Shown here: positions 35,407 through 44,083 of the stretch, one piece after another
Layout of the letters: the number at the start of each line of letters is the position of its first letter
How positions within the stretch are numbered: position 1 is the stretch's first letter
Assembly (NCBI RefSeq): GCF_900099965.1
Contig: NZ_FNDJ01000043.1
Location: forward strand, 1-64,000
Direction of reading: 5' to 3'
Origin: Nonomuraea jiangxiensis
GTDB lineage: Bacteria > Actinomycetota > Actinomycetes > Streptosporangiales > Streptosporangiaceae
DNA: 64,000 nucleotides
The notes under the pieces: model-generated
What the model was told of the DNA's origin: nothing
Databases searched by the model: none
What the model saw: the letters and a program-made list of their open reading frames with translations, nothing else
Translations under genes and position numbers: made by a program

Positions 35407-35673
35407 TCAGTTGTTGTCGCCCGTGCCTTCCTCGTTGTTGAGGATGTCGGCGTCGATGTCGTTCAGGTGCAGCAGCGTGAGGATGTCGACGTACTTGACG
35501 GAGTCGTTGAGGACGTCGTTCAGTGCGGTCAGATCGTCGAGAATGCTGAACTGGCTCAGGACGCTCTGCCCGCCGTTGTGCGGGTTGGGGCCGACGTCGG
35601 CGGAGGCTCCGGAGGCGGAGAAGCCGAGGGCGACGGCCGCGATTGCTGCACCGGCCAGAATGCGACGGATCAT
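35407..35673 (-). CDS. Small secreted protein B, rodlin-like paralogue
   Basis: This 88-residue product has the same length and organisation as protein A: signal peptide MIRRILAGAAIAAVALG, mature protein starting DVGPN, then LSQFSILDDLTALNDVLNDSV and an acidic end with GTGDNN. The start codon is supported by GGAGGAAAG eight bases upstream. Proteins A and B are close duplicates separated by a peptidoglycan hydrolase. The function is unknown; rodlin resemblance is tentative. Confidence 0.6.
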   Translation of the reverse strand: MIRRILAGAAIAAVALGFSASGASADVGPNPHNGGQSVLSQFSILDDLTALNDVLNDSVKYVDILTLLHLNDIDADILNNEEGTGDNN

Positions 35674-36072
35674 GTGTGCTTTCCTCCATGGATAGGCGCG
35701 GAATTCCAGCGCCGTAGTCGTTTGTGCAGGGCTGTGAGGTGCCGCCAATAACAATCGCGGCAGGGAGCGGGAACCGCAACTCAGAAATCCCTCTTCGTGG
35801 TCAAGGAGGCGCCTCGATTTCTTGGCTGTCGGTTTTCCGGCCCGTCGACGACGCGCGGCATTAAAGCTGCGCCCTTAGGTCGTCGAAGGGCATTTATTTT
35901 GGCTCGGCACAGCGCGGTTGGGACTGGCGTTCACCGCCGTTTAGGCAACGATCACCCGAAACTTGAGAATCACTCCTACGCCCCACGGCGTATCCGGAGT
36001 GCCGCCCGCGGGCTGACGTCCGGCGCGCTCATAGCGGCGAGGATGGGCCGCGAGTTCGATTCCGGAGGTCAG
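35674..36072. promoter_or_regulatory. Promoter region of secreted protein B, plus gene-free spacer
   Basis: Minus-strand TTGTTATT at 35747-35754 followed 16 bases later by CCTGC matches the region upstream of protein A; it lies ~74 bp before the start. The part 35780-36060 is lower in GC than its neighbours, with no clear gene. Confidence 0.5.
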
Positions 36073-36699
36073 GTGAGGGCATTGCTGCGACCGCGTACCC
36101 GTAAGACAGTCCTGGTTATCCACGTCGTCGCCTCCGTCGCGCTGCTCGGCGAGGTCTGGGGACTGGTGCTGCTGAATACCGCGGCGACGCTGACAAACGA
36201 TCCCGGGCTGGCCCACGCCGCCTATCGGTTGATGCCGGTGATGGTGTTCGGGGGCGGGATACCGTTCAGCCTCATCGCATTGACCACCGGCGTCGTGCTC
36301 GGCCTGGTCAGCCAATGGGGACTGTTTCGCTATTACTGGACCGCGGCCAAGCTGGTGCTCCTGGTGGCCGTGATCTGCGCGGGGATGTTCCTGTTCGATC
36401 CGGAGGGAATGGCCGCCGCGACCGAAAGCGCGTCCGGGGTCCCCGTCCCCGCCTCCGACGCCCGGCAGTGGGGCCAGGTGGCCGTGCTGGGCACGCAGGT
36501 CGCCATGCTGATGACGGCCACGGTGCTGTCGATCTTCAAGCCGCGCGCCAAACTGTTCGACGGCGGACCGCGGCGGGGCGTCCAGGGGGCCGGGGGCGCT
36601 GGAGAAGAGCCAGGCCCGGCGGTGGGCCGTGCGAGGATAGCTCCATGGCAGAGATCGTCGGCGGAGGACGTCCGGTCAACGACGCCGAGCGGCGGGTGA
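36073..36699 (+). CDS. Four-helix integral membrane protein (DUF2269-like)
   Basis: The ~208-residue product has four hydrophobic segments: VLVIHVVASVALLGEVWG, VMVFGGGIPFSLIALTTGVV, LVLLVAVICAGMFLF and QVAVLGTQVAMLMTATVL. The start is GTG 36073 with GGAGG upstream; the frame stays open further 5' but without signals. It resembles small DUF2269-type actinobacterial membrane proteins. Its 3' end overlaps the NERD-kinase gene by 55 bp, so the last ~18 codons are read in two frames. Confidence 0.65.
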   Translation: MRALLRPRTRKTVLVIHVVASVALLGEVWGLVLLNTAATLTNDPGLAHAAYRLMPVMVFGGGIPFSLIALTTGVVLGLVSQWGLFRYYWTAAKLVLLVAVICAGMFLFDPEGMAAATESASGVPVPASDARQWGQVAVLGTQVAMLMTATVLSIFKPRAKLFDGGPRRGVQGAGGAGEEPGPAVGRARIAPWQRSSAEDVRSTTPSGG

Positions 36700-37991
36700 T
36701 CGCCTATCTGCGGGACCACGCGCCCGCCGACTGGTTGCTGCTGCACAACGTCGAGGTCCCGCGCGGCCATGACATCTTCGAGGTGGACCTGCTGGTGCTG
36801 ACCGGCCACTCGCTCGTGGTGGTCGACGTCAAGGGCACCAGGGGCCGCATCGAGGTGTCCGGCACGCGGTGGTTCCCGCCGCGCCGGGAGGCGTTCGGCT
36901 CCCCGGTGACCAAGTTGCGCGGCACCGCGAAGGCGCTGAAGGGCCTGCTGGTGTCCAAGGCCACCCAGCTCGAACGCGTCTACGTCGACGCGCTGGTGGT
37001 GCTCACCTCGCCGGACGCCGAGGTGGTCGACCCGGCGGGGCGGGACGCGCCCAACGTCACCGACCTGCCCGGGCTCATCGCCACCCTGAGCGACGTCTCG
37101 CGGATCAGGCGCGGGTGCAGTCCGGACGCGAAGCCGTATCTGACCGCGATCCTCGACGCGCTCAACCAGACCGTGCGCCGCAGCACCGCACCTCCGAGAT
37201 ACGGCAACTGGGAGGCCGAGGAGCAGCTCGGCGGCGACGCCCGGGTCACCGAATACCGGGCGTTCAACACGACGCTGCCCGGCAGCGAGACCGTGCTGCT
37301 GCGGGTCTACCAGGCCGACCCGCTGGCCGACCACGAGGCGCGGGCGGCCGAGCGGCAGCGCATCGCCAACGCCTACCAGACGCTGGCCAAGATCCCCCCG
37401 CATCCGTGCGTGGTGCGCTCGCGCGACTTCTTCGCGATCGATGACGAGAGCCGGTTCGTGCTGGTGCTCGACGACGTGCACGGCGAGGCGCTGCACCTGT
37501 CGCTGGGCAAGGGCGCCCGGCTGGGCGTGATCCAGGACCTGCTGCGCGGGCTGGCGCACGCGCACGCGCACGGTGTCATCCACCGGGCGCTCACCCCGGC
37601 CTCCGTGCTGGTCACCGACGACGGGCACGCGGTGCTGACCGGGTTCGACTACGCCAAGCCGGGGCCGCGCAACTACACCGTCGTCCACGAGCTGGGCAAC
37701 GTGCTCGACGCCCACTACGTGGCGCCCGAGTGCATCGAGCGGCCCGACAGGATGACCACGGCCTCCGACGTCTACGCGGCCGGGGTCATCGCCTATCAGC
37801 TCCTCACCGGCCAGCTCCCGACCAGCTCCGACGCCCACGGGCCTGACGTGCCCGAGGTGGTGCGCCGGATGCTCGACCCCGTGCCGGCCAAGCGGCCGAC
37901 CGCCGCCGAGGCACTCGACGCGCTGGAGGGGGCGCGCCTGCAGGAGTCGCGGCTCAAGCGGCTCGTACGTCGCATAGTGTCCGGATCATGA
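36645..37991 (+). CDS. NERD domain fused to a protein pseudokinase
   Basis: The 448-residue product starts at the ATG at 36645 (GAGGA upstream). Residues ~10-130 form a NERD (nuclease-related) domain with FEVDLLVLT (Asp48) and VVVDVKG (Asp61, Lys63), matching the nuclease-like core. Residues ~195-440 form a kinase-like domain, but key positions are changed: the ATP Lys is Arg220, HRD is HRA (313-315) and DFG reads GFD (333-335). It is probably catalytically dead as a kinase and may act as a regulator. The stop overlaps the GNAT start (ATGA). Confidence 0.8.
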   Translation: MAEIVGGGRPVNDAERRVIAYLRDHAPADWLLLHNVEVPRGHDIFEVDLLVLTGHSLVVVDVKGTRGRIEVSGTRWFPPRREAFGSPVTKLRGTAKALKGLLVSKATQLERVYVDALVVLTSPDAEVVDPAGRDAPNVTDLPGLIATLSDVSRIRRGCSPDAKPYLTAILDALNQTVRRSTAPPRYGNWEAEEQLGGDARVTEYRAFNTTLPGSETVLLRVYQADPLADHEARAAERQRIANAYQTLAKIPPHPCVVRSRDFFAIDDESRFVLVLDDVHGEALHLSLGKGARLGVIQDLLRGLAHAHAHGVIHRALTPASVLVTDDGHAVLTGFDYAKPGPRNYTVVHELGNVLDAHYVAPECIERPDRMTTASDVYAAGVIAYQLLTGQLPTSSDAHGPDVPEVVRRMLDPVPAKRPTAAEALDALEGARLQESRLKRLVRRIVSGS

Positions 37992-38506
37992 CCGTACATT
38001 TGCGCCCCGTCAAAGAGCGTGACCTGCCCCTCCTGTACCGGTTGACGAGCGAGCCGGACAGCACCGGCGACTTCCAGTGGTACGGCTGGCAGGACCCGCA
38101 CCGCCTGCGCCGGCGGTGGGAGGAGGACGGGTGGCTCGGCGAGGACGGGGGCATCCTGGTCATCGCGCATGCCGAGGAGAGCGTCGGCATGATCTCGTGG
38201 ACCAAGAAGGTGGCCAACCGCGCCAGTCACTACTGGTCGATGGGGTTGATCGTGGCGCCGGAGTTCCGCGGCCAGGGTTATGGCACGCAGGCGCAGCGGC
38301 AGCTCGCGCGCTACCTGTTCGACCACACGACGGTCAACCGGATCGAGGCGGCCACCGAGATCGACAACGTGGCCGAGCGGCGGGCGCTGGAGAAGGCCGG
38401 GTTCACCCGCGAGGGCGTGCTGCGTGGCGGCGGTTTCCGCGCCGGGGAGTGGCGCGACGGCGTGCTCTACAGCATGATCCGCTCCGACCTGGCCGACGAG
38501 GCGTGA
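37988..38506 (+). CDS. GNAT-family N-acetyltransferase
   Basis: The 172-residue product is of the RimJ/RimL-like type, with the acetyl-CoA-binding segment GLIVAPEFRGQGYGTQAQR (~92-110) and the typical TEIDNVAERRALEKAGFTREG end. The substrate is unknown. ATG 37988 overlaps the pseudokinase stop by ATGA, so it is translated with the NERD protein. Confidence 0.85.
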   Translation: MTVHLRPVKERDLPLLYRLTSEPDSTGDFQWYGWQDPHRLRRRWEEDGWLGEDGGILVIAHAEESVGMISWTKKVANRASHYWSMGLIVAPEFRGQGYGTQAQRQLARYLFDHTTVNRIEAATEIDNVAERRALEKAGFTREGVLRGGGFRAGEWRDGVLYSMIRSDLADEA

Positions 38507-38509
38507 CGC

Positions 38510-39304
38510 CTACTCCGGGGTGATGGTGTCCAGCACGTCGATGACGTAGATCCGGTCCGGCGCGGGCACGGCCACGCGGCTGCCCACCCGCCGGCCCACG
38601 AGCGCGTCCAGCCAGGCCGCCGGCACCGCACCCGGCTTGAGGGTGAAAGCGCCGGGCCCGCCGCGCCGGTACGACGAGTCCACGACCGCGCCGGAGGGCC
38701 AGGCGGCGGCCACGTACTGGACGACCACCTTCGCCCCCGCCACGATCTCCCGCCCCGAGCCGTCGATGAGCGTGCGGGGTGGCGCGGAGGGCGTGAGGTC
38801 GGCGGGGACCACCGGCAGGGTCCGGCCGACGAGCCGCGCGTCGGGCGGGTAGCCGCCCAGGATGTCGAAGACCAGCACCAGCGTCTCGCCGGGCGCGACG
38901 CCGGTCAGCGGCACGTTCGGCCCCAGCGCCTCGGCGGCCGGGCTGACCAGCATGACCCGGCTGCCGGCCGGCCGCCCGATGAGCGCCCGCCGCCAGGTCT
39001 CCGACACGCTCCTGCCGTCGAAGACCACCGTGGTGGGCTGGTTGGCCTCGTACGTGCTCAGGTACGGCCGGTTGCCCGACCAGCTCCGGATGTCGACGTC
39101 GGCGAGCACCACGTCACCCTGCACCGTGGGCCGCCCGCTCCCCACGCTCAGCACCGTGATCCGCGGCGTGCGGCCCGGCCGGCCCCTGGGGATGGCCACC
39201 TTCGGTTTGCTGCCGAACTCACCCGTGACGACGGGCTGCGTGCCATCCTCGGCCACGCCACACGAGGTGGCGAGCACGAGCACGGCCGGCCAGAACAGAC
39301 GCAC
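38510..39304 (-). CDS. FKBP-type peptidyl-prolyl isomerase-like lipoprotein
   Basis: The 264-residue product has a lipobox (LATSCG, Cys15) giving a lipid-anchored outer protein. Two FKBP-like halves are visible: residues ~50-150 (VFDGRSVSETWRRALIGRPAGSRV) and ~165-260 (FTLKPGAVPAAWLDALVGRRVGSRV), each ending in a strand such as VFDIL or VIDVL. It probably helps fold exported proteins. The GTG start at 39304 has GGAGGA upstream. It is convergent with the GNAT gene with a 3-bp gap. Confidence 0.75.
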   Translation of the reverse strand: MRLFWPAVLVLATSCGVAEDGTQPVVTGEFGSKPKVAIPRGRPGRTPRITVLSVGSGRPTVQGDVVLADVDIRSWSGNRPYLSTYEANQPTTVVFDGRSVSETWRRALIGRPAGSRVMLVSPAAEALGPNVPLTGVAPGETLVLVFDILGGYPPDARLVGRTLPVVPADLTPSAPPRTLIDGSGREIVAGAKVVVQYVAAAWPSGAVVDSSYRRGGPGAFTLKPGAVPAAWLDALVGRRVGSRVAVPAPDRIYVIDVLDTITPE

Positions 39305-39457
39305 GATGATCCTCCAGGGCCAGGTCCACGGGGGTTACTTGCCGCAATGGGGCAAAAGGAATCCCTCCGGTCTCGCCATCTCCCGACAAAGGCGCGGGAG
39401 ACTGGGGCACGTGAGCAAGCGGATCCACAGACACGACGGCCGGCTCAGGAGGGACCT

Positions 39458-40498
39458 GTGAGCAAGCCGAACCTGGCGCGCAGGGTCGCGGACGCGGCCG
39501 AGATCGCGCTGACCACGCGGAAATACGTGACGTTCATCGACGTGGTGACCGGCCTGCGCTGGTTGCACTCGCGGCACGTGGACCTCTGGCGGCAGGGCAG
39601 GGCCGCGACGCTGGCCGAGCTGGCGGCGGTGGACGAGGACCGGCTGCTCACCACGGCCGCCCTGCTGCGGGACTGGGCGCTGGCCAGGGGGCTGCGGCCG
39701 GTGGACACGCCGTACGTGGCCGGCACCCGCGACCGCCGCGAGCTGCGCTTCACCACCGGGGCCGGGCAGGAGGCGTTCCGCGTGCACTGGCTCTCGCCCG
39801 ACCTCAGCGAGGCCCGGGTCCGCAGCCTGACCGAGCGGCAGAGCAAGGCGCCCGACCTGGTGGCGGTGGCCCCGTCGGCCCCCTGGACGTGCGCGGACTG
39901 CGGCGACACCGGTCCCTACCTCATCATGGAGGACGACCGGCCGCACTGCCTGACCTGCGCGGACCTGGACCACCTGGTGTTCCTGCCGGCGGGCAACGCC
40001 GCGCTCAGCCGCCGGGCCAAGCAGGAGAGCGGTCTCGCGGCGGTGGTCGTCCAGTTCAACCGGCGGCGCAAGGTCTACCAGCGCCTCGGCCTGCTGGTGG
40101 AGGAGGCCGCGCTGGCCGCCGCCGAGGAGCGGTGCCTGGCCGACGAGGAGGTACGCCTGCGCCGCCGCGAGCGCGACCGCGTACGCCGGGCGGAGGAGGA
40201 CGTGGAGTTCCAGGCCGCGATGGCCGCGGAGATCGCCCGGCTGTTCCCCGGCTGCCCGGAGGGGCGGGCCAAGGAGATCGCCGAGCACGCGGGCCAGCGC
40301 GGCAGCGGCCGGGTGGGCAGGTCAGCGGCGGCCCGGGCCCTCGACGAGAACGCCATCACGCTGGCCGTGATCGCCTCCATCCGGCATCTCGACACCGAGT
40401 ACGACAGCCTGCTCATGCGGGGTGTGCCGCGGATGGAGGCCCGCGACCGGATCAGAGACGTCATCGAGCGCAAGTTGGAGGAGTTCAGAAGGCCATGA
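39458..40498 (+). CDS. DUF2293 family protein
   Basis: The 346-residue product starts at the GTG at 39458 with CAGGAGGGA upstream. It has a central Cys4 zinc-ribbon-like motif (CADCGD and CLTCAD, ~residues 147-171) and the C-terminal DUF2293 region with LFPGCPEGRAKEIAEHA. The family has no proven role, but the Zn ribbon and basic coiled segment (~210-245) suggest nucleic-acid or protein binding. The stop overlaps the next start (ATGA). Confidence 0.7.
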   Translation: MSKPNLARRVADAAEIALTTRKYVTFIDVVTGLRWLHSRHVDLWRQGRAATLAELAAVDEDRLLTTAALLRDWALARGLRPVDTPYVAGTRDRRELRFTTGAGQEAFRVHWLSPDLSEARVRSLTERQSKAPDLVAVAPSAPWTCADCGDTGPYLIMEDDRPHCLTCADLDHLVFLPAGNAALSRRAKQESGLAAVVVQFNRRRKVYQRLGLLVEEAALAAAEERCLADEEVRLRRRERDRVRRAEEDVEFQAAMAAEIARLFPGCPEGRAKEIAEHAGQRGSGRVGRSAAARALDENAITLAVIASIRHLDTEYDSLLMRGVPRMEARDRIRDVIERKLEEFRRP

Positions 40499-40866
40499 CC
40501 GACTGGCATGTGATACGCGAGGAGCTGCGCGCGTTCGCCCTGGGCCTGCCCGAGACCCACGAGGACCACCCGTGGGGCGAGACGGTGATCAAGGTGAACA
40601 AGAAGGTGTTCCTGTTCCTGGGGCTGGACGAGCCGACGGAGAGGTGGGACCCGAAGTTCAGCGTCAAGCTGCGCTCGGAGGCGCACGGCCACGCGCTGAC
40701 CGTGGAAGGCGCGGCGCCCACCAGCCACGGGCTCGGCCGGGCGGGCTGGGTGACCGTGCCGTTCCTGTCCCCGCTGCCGGAGACGGAGGTGCTGCTCGAC
40801 TGGGTGGAGGAGAGCTACCGGGTGATCGCCCCGAAACGCGCGATCACCCTGCTGGACCTCAGGTGA
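40495..40866 (+). CDS. MmcQ/YjbR-family protein
   Basis: The 123-residue product carries the family marks LPETHEDHPWGETVIKVNKKVFLFL near the start (key motif HPWGE) and KFSVKL in the centre. Members have a CyaY-like fold and are proposed DNA-binding proteins of unknown role. It overlaps the DUF2293 stop by ATGA. It is convergent with kynU. Confidence 0.8.
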   Translation: MTDWHVIREELRAFALGLPETHEDHPWGETVIKVNKKVFLFLGLDEPTERWDPKFSVKLRSEAHGHALTVEGAAPTSHGLGRAGWVTVPFLSPLPETEVLLDWVEESYRVIAPKRAITLLDLR

Positions 40867-40884
40867 CGGCGGCCGCGTACACCC

Positions 40885-42078
40885 TCAGGTGACGGCCAGC
40901 CGCTGGGAGTACTTCTCGTCCCGCCACAACTCCTTCTCCAGCACCTCCAGGAGGGTGGCGGCGGCGTCGTGGACGTCGGCGTAGCCGATGTAGAGCGGCG
41001 CGAACCCGAACCTGAGCAGGTCGGGCGCACGGAAGTCGCCGTGCACGCCCCGGTCGATCAGCGCGCGCATGATCCGGTAGCCCTCGGGGTGGCGGTAGCT
41101 GACCTGGCTGCCCCGGGCGGCGGCCTCCCGGGGCGAGGCCAGCTCCAGCGCGTCCCCGACCAGCTCGATGAACAGCGAGGTCAACGCCATGCTCTTGGCC
41201 CGCACCAGGTCCAGCGGCACCCGGTCCCACAGGTCCAGCGCCGCGTCCAGCCCGGCCATCGACAGCACGTGCGGGGTGCTCACCACGAACCGCCTGATGT
41301 CCGCGGCCGGCCGGTAGCCGGCCTCGAAAGCGAACGGGGCGGCGTGGCCGTGCCAGCCGGGCAGCACGTTCTCGGCGCTCGCGTGGTGACGCGGGTTGAC
41401 GTACAGGAACGCGGGCGCGCCGGGCCCGCCGCAGAGGTACTTGTACGTGCACCCGACCGCGAAGTCCGCCGCCGAGACGTCCACCTCCATGGCGCCCACG
41501 CTGTGGCACACGTCCCACACCATGAGGGCCCCGGCCGCCTGGACCTCGGCGGTGACCGCCGGCACGTCGTGCCGCGCGCCGGTGCGGTAGTCCACCTCCG
41601 ACAGCAGCACCACGGCGGCGTCGTCGAAGCGCCCCGCGGCGAGGTCGCGTACCTCGTAGCCGCCGTGCAGCCCGGCCAGCCCCTCGACCATGTAGTGGTC
41701 GGTGGGGAAGTTCCGCACGTCGGAGACGATCACCCGGCGCTCCGGACGCAGCCGCAGCGCCGCCGCCACCGCCTGGTAGATCACGATCGAGGTGGTGTTG
41801 CCCACCACGACCTGGCCGGGGCCGGCGCCGATCAGCGGTGCCAGCCGGTCGCCGAGGGTCAGCGGCTGCTCGTACCATCCGGCGTGGTTCCAGGCGCCGA
41901 CGAGTTGCCGGCCCCACTCGTCCTCCACGGTCCGCCGCACCCGCTCGGCGGTGCCGCGGGGCAGCGCGCCCAGCGAGTTGCCGACGAGGTAGATGATGCC
42001 CTCCGGCAGCACGAACTCTGATCTGAACGCGCGCAACGGATCGTCGGCGTCGAGGGCGAGACAGCGGTCCCGGTGCAA
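40885..42078 (-). CDS. kynU: Kynureninase
   Basis: The 397-residue PLP enzyme cleaves kynurenine or 3-hydroxykynurenine to (3-hydroxy)anthranilate and alanine. It shows YLVGNSLGALP near the N-terminus and the PLP-lysine motif TYKYLCGGPG (Lys213), with GNTTSIVIYQ and DVCHSVGAM upstream as in the family. The start is the rare codon TTG at 42078, supported by AGGAGTG upstream. It is 82 bp downstream of the decarboxylase gene on the same strand and completes the route from kynurenine into the meta-cleavage operon. Confidence 0.93.
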   Translation of the reverse strand: MHRDRCLALDADDPLRAFRSEFVLPEGIIYLVGNSLGALPRGTAERVRRTVEDEWGRQLVGAWNHAGWYEQPLTLGDRLAPLIGAGPGQVVVGNTTSIVIYQAVAAALRLRPERRVIVSDVRNFPTDHYMVEGLAGLHGGYEVRDLAAGRFDDAAVVLLSEVDYRTGARHDVPAVTAEVQAAGALMVWDVCHSVGAMEVDVSAADFAVGCTYKYLCGGPGAPAFLYVNPRHHASAENVLPGWHGHAAPFAFEAGYRPAADIRRFVVSTPHVLSMAGLDAALDLWDRVPLDLVRAKSMALTSLFIELVGDALELASPREAAARGSQVSYRHPEGYRIMRALIDRGVHGDFRAPDLLRFGFAPLYIGYADVHDAAATLLEVLEKELWRDEKYSQRLAVT

Positions 42079-42160
42079 GTGTCACTCCTGTAACGGCGGA
42101 ATGGTGGCAATGACCCGATTAACACCATTCTGCCCGCCTCAACTCCGAGCCATGAGCACG

Positions 42161-43129
42161 TCAGCCGAGGAACGCCTCGGCGTTGGCCGTGAGCAGCTTG
42201 GCGCGGGCCGTACCGGACAGGAAGCCCGCCCGCCGGATCAGGTCACCGGCGGGCGCCTCGCCCAGCGGATAGGGGAAGTCGGTGCCGAGCATCACGTGGT
42301 CCTCCCCGAGGGTGTCGACGAGCAGCCGCAACGCGCGCTCGTCGAAGACGGCGGAGTCGACGCTGAACCTGCCGAGATAGTGGGACGGCGGCCGCTCTGA
42401 GACGCCGACCAGGTCGTGCCTGCGGTGCCAGGCGTTCTCCAACCGGCCGAGCCAGAACGCGAACGAGCCGCCGCCGTGCGCGAAGCAGATCCGCAGCGTG
42501 CCGGGAACGCGGTCGAATACGCCGCCGAGGATCATCGCCAGGATGGACAGGTGGGTCTCGGCCGGCATCCCGACCAGCCACTGCGCCATCCACCGCTCGA
42601 CCCGCGGCCCGGTGGGCAGGTCCCACGGGTGCACGAAGACGGGCACGCCGCCGTCCGCGCAGTGCTGGAGGAACTCCACCACCCCCGGGTCGTCGAGATC
42701 CCGGTCGCCGACGTGGTTGCCGATCTCCACGCCGCGGTGCCCGTTGGCCACGCAGCGGTCGAGCTCCTCGCAGGCGAGGGCGGGGTCCTGCAGCGGCACC
42801 TGGCAGAACGGGATCAACCGCGCGTCGTCGCAGACCTCCAGAGCCAGGTCGTTGAAGATCTTCGCGATCCGCATGCCATCCTCGGGCGGCCGGTCGTAGC
42901 CGAAGAAGACGGGCGTGGGCGAGACCACCTGCCGGTCCACGCCGTCCCTGTCCATCCGGGCCAGCCTGACCCGGGGGTCCCAGCAGTCATCCTGAATTTT
43001 CCGGAATTCTCGGTCGTTGACGAGGATCGTCGCCTCGCGCTCCGACTCGACCCTCAACCTGGGCGCCCCGGGCCAGCCCAGCTCGGGCCAGCCGCGGGGC
43101 ACGCAGTGCGTGTGGACGTCGATCGCCAT
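42161..43129 (-). CDS. 2-amino-3-carboxymuconate-6-semialdehyde decarboxylase
   Basis: The 322-residue amidohydrolase-fold protein has zinc ligands in DVHTHC (His6, His8), further His in VFVHPWD, and the Asp of MLGTDFPYP. It decarboxylates the 3-hydroxyanthranilate ring-cleavage product to 2-aminomuconate semialdehyde. The start is the ATG at 43129 just after the dioxygenase stop, the order expected for the pathway. Confidence comes from sequence and operon. Confidence 0.88.
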   Translation of the reverse strand: MAIDVHTHCVPRGWPELGWPGAPRLRVESEREATILVNDREFRKIQDDCWDPRVRLARMDRDGVDRQVVSPTPVFFGYDRPPEDGMRIAKIFNDLALEVCDDARLIPFCQVPLQDPALACEELDRCVANGHRGVEIGNHVGDRDLDDPGVVEFLQHCADGGVPVFVHPWDLPTGPRVERWMAQWLVGMPAETHLSILAMILGGVFDRVPGTLRICFAHGGGSFAFWLGRLENAWHRRHDLVGVSERPPSHYLGRFSVDSAVFDERALRLLVDTLGEDHVMLGTDFPYPLGEAPAGDLIRRAGFLSGTARAKLLTANAEAFLG

Positions 43130-43139
43130 CCGGGACCGA

Positions 43140-43655
43140 CTAGCCCTTGCCGGGGTGCAGCGCACCGCATCGGGCGCAGGTGCGGGCCTGCTCGTCGCGG
43201 TAGAACGCCTCGAAGACCGGCGGCAGGTCCTTGACGATGTCGTGCACCTGGAGCTCCACCTCGTGTACCAGGTTGCCGCACTCGGGGCAGTACCACTGGA
43301 ACTTCTCCGGCTCGCCCTCGGGCCTGATCCGCTCCACCACCAGCCCCACGGACCCGGCCTCGGGCCGCTGCGGCGAGTGCGGCATGCGCGGCGGCAGCAG
43401 CCACATCTGACCCTCGCGGATGTGCACGGTCTCCGGGCCCCGCTCGCCCACGACGTTGACGTGCATGTTGCCGCGCACCTGGTAGAAGAGCTCCTCGTAC
43501 GGATCGACGTGGAAGTCCGTCCTGGAGTTGGGCCCGCCGACGACCATCACGATGAGGTCGTGCGCCTGCTCGAAGACCACCTTGTTGCCCACCGGCGGCT
43601 TGAGCAGGTGAGCGTGCTCGTCGATCCACCTGGTGAAGTCGATGGGCGCGATCAT
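43140..43655 (-). CDS. 3-hydroxyanthranilate 3,4-dioxygenase
   Basis: This 171-residue cupin has the Fe(II) ligands His49 and Glu55 ([12 protein letters not shown]) and His93 (PHSPQRPE), with the substrate Arg45 nearby. Two C-terminal CxxC pairs (Cys123/126 and Cys160/163) form the rubredoxin-like iron site typical of bacterial members. It opens 3-hydroxyanthranilate. ATG 43655 overlaps the stop of the deaminase gene (ATGA). Confidence 0.95.
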   Translation of the reverse strand: MIAPIDFTRWIDEHAHLLKPPVGNKVVFEQAHDLIVMVVGGPNSRTDFHVDPYEELFYQVRGNMHVNVVGERGPETVHIREGQMWLLPPRMPHSPQRPEAGSVGLVVERIRPEGEPEKFQWYCPECGNLVHEVELQVHDIVKDLPPVFEAFYRDEQARTCARCGALHPGKG

Positions 43656-44083
43656 GATCGCTCCTGTGGATGGTAGGCGACCGCCTGCATCTCGATGAGC
43701 AGGTGCGGGTGCGGGAGCTGGTGCACCGCGACCGTGGCCCTGGTGGGCCCCTCCTCGTCGAAGAACTCGGCGTAGACCTCGTTGTAGCCCTTGAAGTCGT
43801 TCATGTTGACCAGATAGGTGGTGATCTGCACGAGGTCGGCGAGCGACCCGCCCGCCGCCTTCAGGATGTCACCGATGTTCTCGATGACCGCCCTGGTCTG
43901 CGCGCGGATGTCGAGGTTCGCCACCCCGTGCTTGTCCACCTCCACGCCCACGTACGTGTCGTCGGGGCGCCGGCAGCTCGTGCCCGAGACGTACAGGAAG
44001 TCGCCAGCCCGCTTGACGTGCGGGAACCTGCCCCAGGGAGTGGCTTTGCCCCGGACCCGCAGGGCCCTGCCCCTCTCGCTCAC
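43652..44083 (-). CDS. 2-aminomuconate deaminase (RidA/YjgF family)
   Basis: This 143-residue RidA-fold protein has the conserved [11 protein letters not shown] start, the [24 protein letters not shown] helix region (key EN-IL-AAGGSL) and [22 protein letters not shown] at the end. In the operon it fits the enzyme converting 2-aminomuconate to 2-oxohex-3-enedioate plus ammonia. GTG 44083 overlaps the upstream stop (GTGA). Confidence 0.88.
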   Translation of the reverse strand: MSERGRALRVRGKATPWGRFPHVKRAGDFLYVSGTSCRRPDDTYVGVEVDKHGVANLDIRAQTRAVIENIGDILKAAGGSLADLVQITTYLVNMNDFKGYNEVYAEFFDEEGPTRATVAVHQLPHPHLLIEMQAVAYHPQERS

